A stretch of 22,709 nt of DNA, taken from IMG/VR virus record IMGVR_UViG_3300029787_000297, positions 1 to 22,709 of that record. One strand, given 5' to 3'. How positions within the stretch are numbered: the stretch's first letter is position 1; each line of letters starts with the position of its first letter. Made by a program: the position numbers and the translations under genes. The DNA is from a virus. The notes under the pieces were generated by a model that was not told the origin of the DNA, searched no databases, and was given only the letters and a program-made list of their open reading frames with translations. Below are positions 22,262 to 22,709 of this stretch, one piece after another.

Positions 22262-22347
22262 CACTTTTTCTTAGTGACTTTCTTCATTGGTTTTTTCTTA
22301 GGTGGACGACCGACCTTGCTTCCGTAAGTACCGCGACCTTTTGGCAT
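22261..22347 (-). CDS. Tiny Lys-rich protein with AT-hook-like motif (28 aa)
   Basis: The frame starts M-P-K-G-R-G-T-Y-G-S-K-V-G-R-P-P-K-K-K and ends K-K-K. Twelve of 28 residues are Lys or Arg. V-G-R-P-P-K-K-K resembles the AT-hook core (G-R-P flanked by basic residues), which binds the DNA minor groove. The gene tiles exactly: its stop overlaps the next start as TGATG, and its ATG follows the upstream stop with a 2-base gap. Near-identical openings occur in marine podovirus genomes, from memory. DNA binding is an inference. Confidence 0.65.
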   Translation of the reverse strand: MPKGRGTYGSKVGRPPKKKPMKKVTKKK

Positions 22348-22349
22348 AT

Positions 22350-22505
22350 CTACTTCCTCTTCTTTGCTGTCTTCTTGGATTGTTTAAACGCCTTGGCTGT
22401 TGGCGCACCCTTAGTGCCTGGTTTACGCATGCGCTCACCAGAACCAGCAGCTATTCTTTTTCTCTTTGCATGAATGTTGGCATAGAGGCCGGGACGCTTT
22501 GCCAT
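22350..22505 (-). CDS. Small Lys/Arg-rich protein (51 aa)
   Basis: The protein begins M-A-K-R-P-G-L-Y-A-N-I-H-A-K-R-K-R-I. It continues through a Gly/Ser-containing linker (G-S-G-E-R-M-R-K-P-G) and ends in a basic tail K-K-T-A-K-K-R-K. Eighteen of 51 residues are Lys or Arg. I recognise this opening from short unnamed proteins found near portal or terminase genes in marine podoviruses. The ribosome-binding site AGGAGGG lies upstream, with the preceding gene's TAG between it and the ATG. A nucleic-acid-binding role in packaging or condensation is a guess based on charge. Confidence 0.7.
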   Translation of the reverse strand: MAKRPGLYANIHAKRKRIAAGSGERMRKPGTKGAPTAKAFKQSKKTAKKRK

Positions 22506-22506
22506 A

Positions 22507-22709
22507 CTACCCTCCTAACAAATTACGCATGCCAAGGTTGGCTTCTTCAGTGACGCCTTCGCCACCTGTCAACAATGTTGGTGCGCGGCCACGCGCAAGT
22601 ATGTTGCGACGCCGTGCGCTGCGTTGTGCTGCCGTCATTTCTGGATCATCCCGCGTTGGCGGGGCAGGGGGCGGGGGTGGTGCAACAGGGGGCGGTGGTG
22701 GAGTTGTAT
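22507..22709 (-). CDS. Proline-rich small phage protein, N-terminus outside window
   Basis: The leftward frame is open to the window edge and stops at TAG (22507-22509). The visible 66 residues start with two runs of five prolines separated by V-A, then T-R-D-D-P-E-M-T-A-A-Q-R. A basic region A-R-R-R-N-I-L-A-R-G-R-A follows, then T-L-L-T-G-G-E-G-V and a C-terminal N-L-L-G-G. The 'RG.A.tLLTGG.GV' segment after a poly-proline stretch is a recurring feature of small proteins near portal/terminase genes in T7-like and related phages. The function is unknown. The gene is 5'-truncated here by the end of the sequence. Confidence 0.7.
   Translation of the reverse strand, partial: TTPPPPPVAPPPPPAPPTRDDPEMTAAQRSARRRNILARGRAPTLLTGGEGVTEEANLGMRNLLGG

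Noticed and set aside
1-22709. CRISPR array, insertion sequence or transposase
   Set aside because: No regularly spaced repeats and no transposase-like frame were seen; the only recombinase is the phage integrase.

Overview
The window looks like part of the genome of a temperate, short-tailed phage (podovirus) with a T7/BPP-1-like virion module. An alphaproteobacterial, probably marine, host is suggested but not proven. The reasons are a 45-base copy of the 3' half of an initiator tRNA-fMet gene that serves as an integration site, and small proteins of kinds I associate with marine podoviruses.

Left part, + strand (1-775): the 3' end of a PAPS-reductase-like gene, then three small genes (zinc ribbon, one-helix membrane protein, TSCPD-like protein). 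Bases 776-1138 carry no gene. They hold what looks like a complete attP: the tRNA core (921-965) between two near-identical 24-base direct repeats (806-829, 1014-1037), a hairpin terminator just behind the core, and a candidate int promoter covered by dyads. A tyrosine integrase follows (1139-2287). Phage genes lie on both sides of the att core, so the sequence probably represents unintegrated phage DNA.

Right part, - strand (22709 down to 2274): one long, tightly packed late operon converging on the integrase. In transcription order it encodes a proline-rich protein (cut by the window edge), two tiny Lys/Arg-rich proteins, a 68-aa protein, portal, a Bbp19-like protein, scaffold, major capsid, a probable head surface protein, a strong terminator, the two tail tubular proteins, gp14- and gp15-like internal virion proteins, a gp16-like internal protein split over two genes, tail fiber, a tail-assembly-chaperone-like protein, five small secreted or membrane proteins including holin candidates, a GH24 endolysin, and a PD-(D/E)XK nuclease. 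The nuclease gene overlaps the integrase 3' end by 14 bases.

No terminase, RNA polymerase, replication gene or lysogeny repressor is visible; they may lie outside the window. The most notable non-coding features are the attP architecture, a Tphi-like terminator between head and tail genes (17804-17832), and a textbook terminator inside the coding sequence of the first gene after the tail genes (4765-4789).
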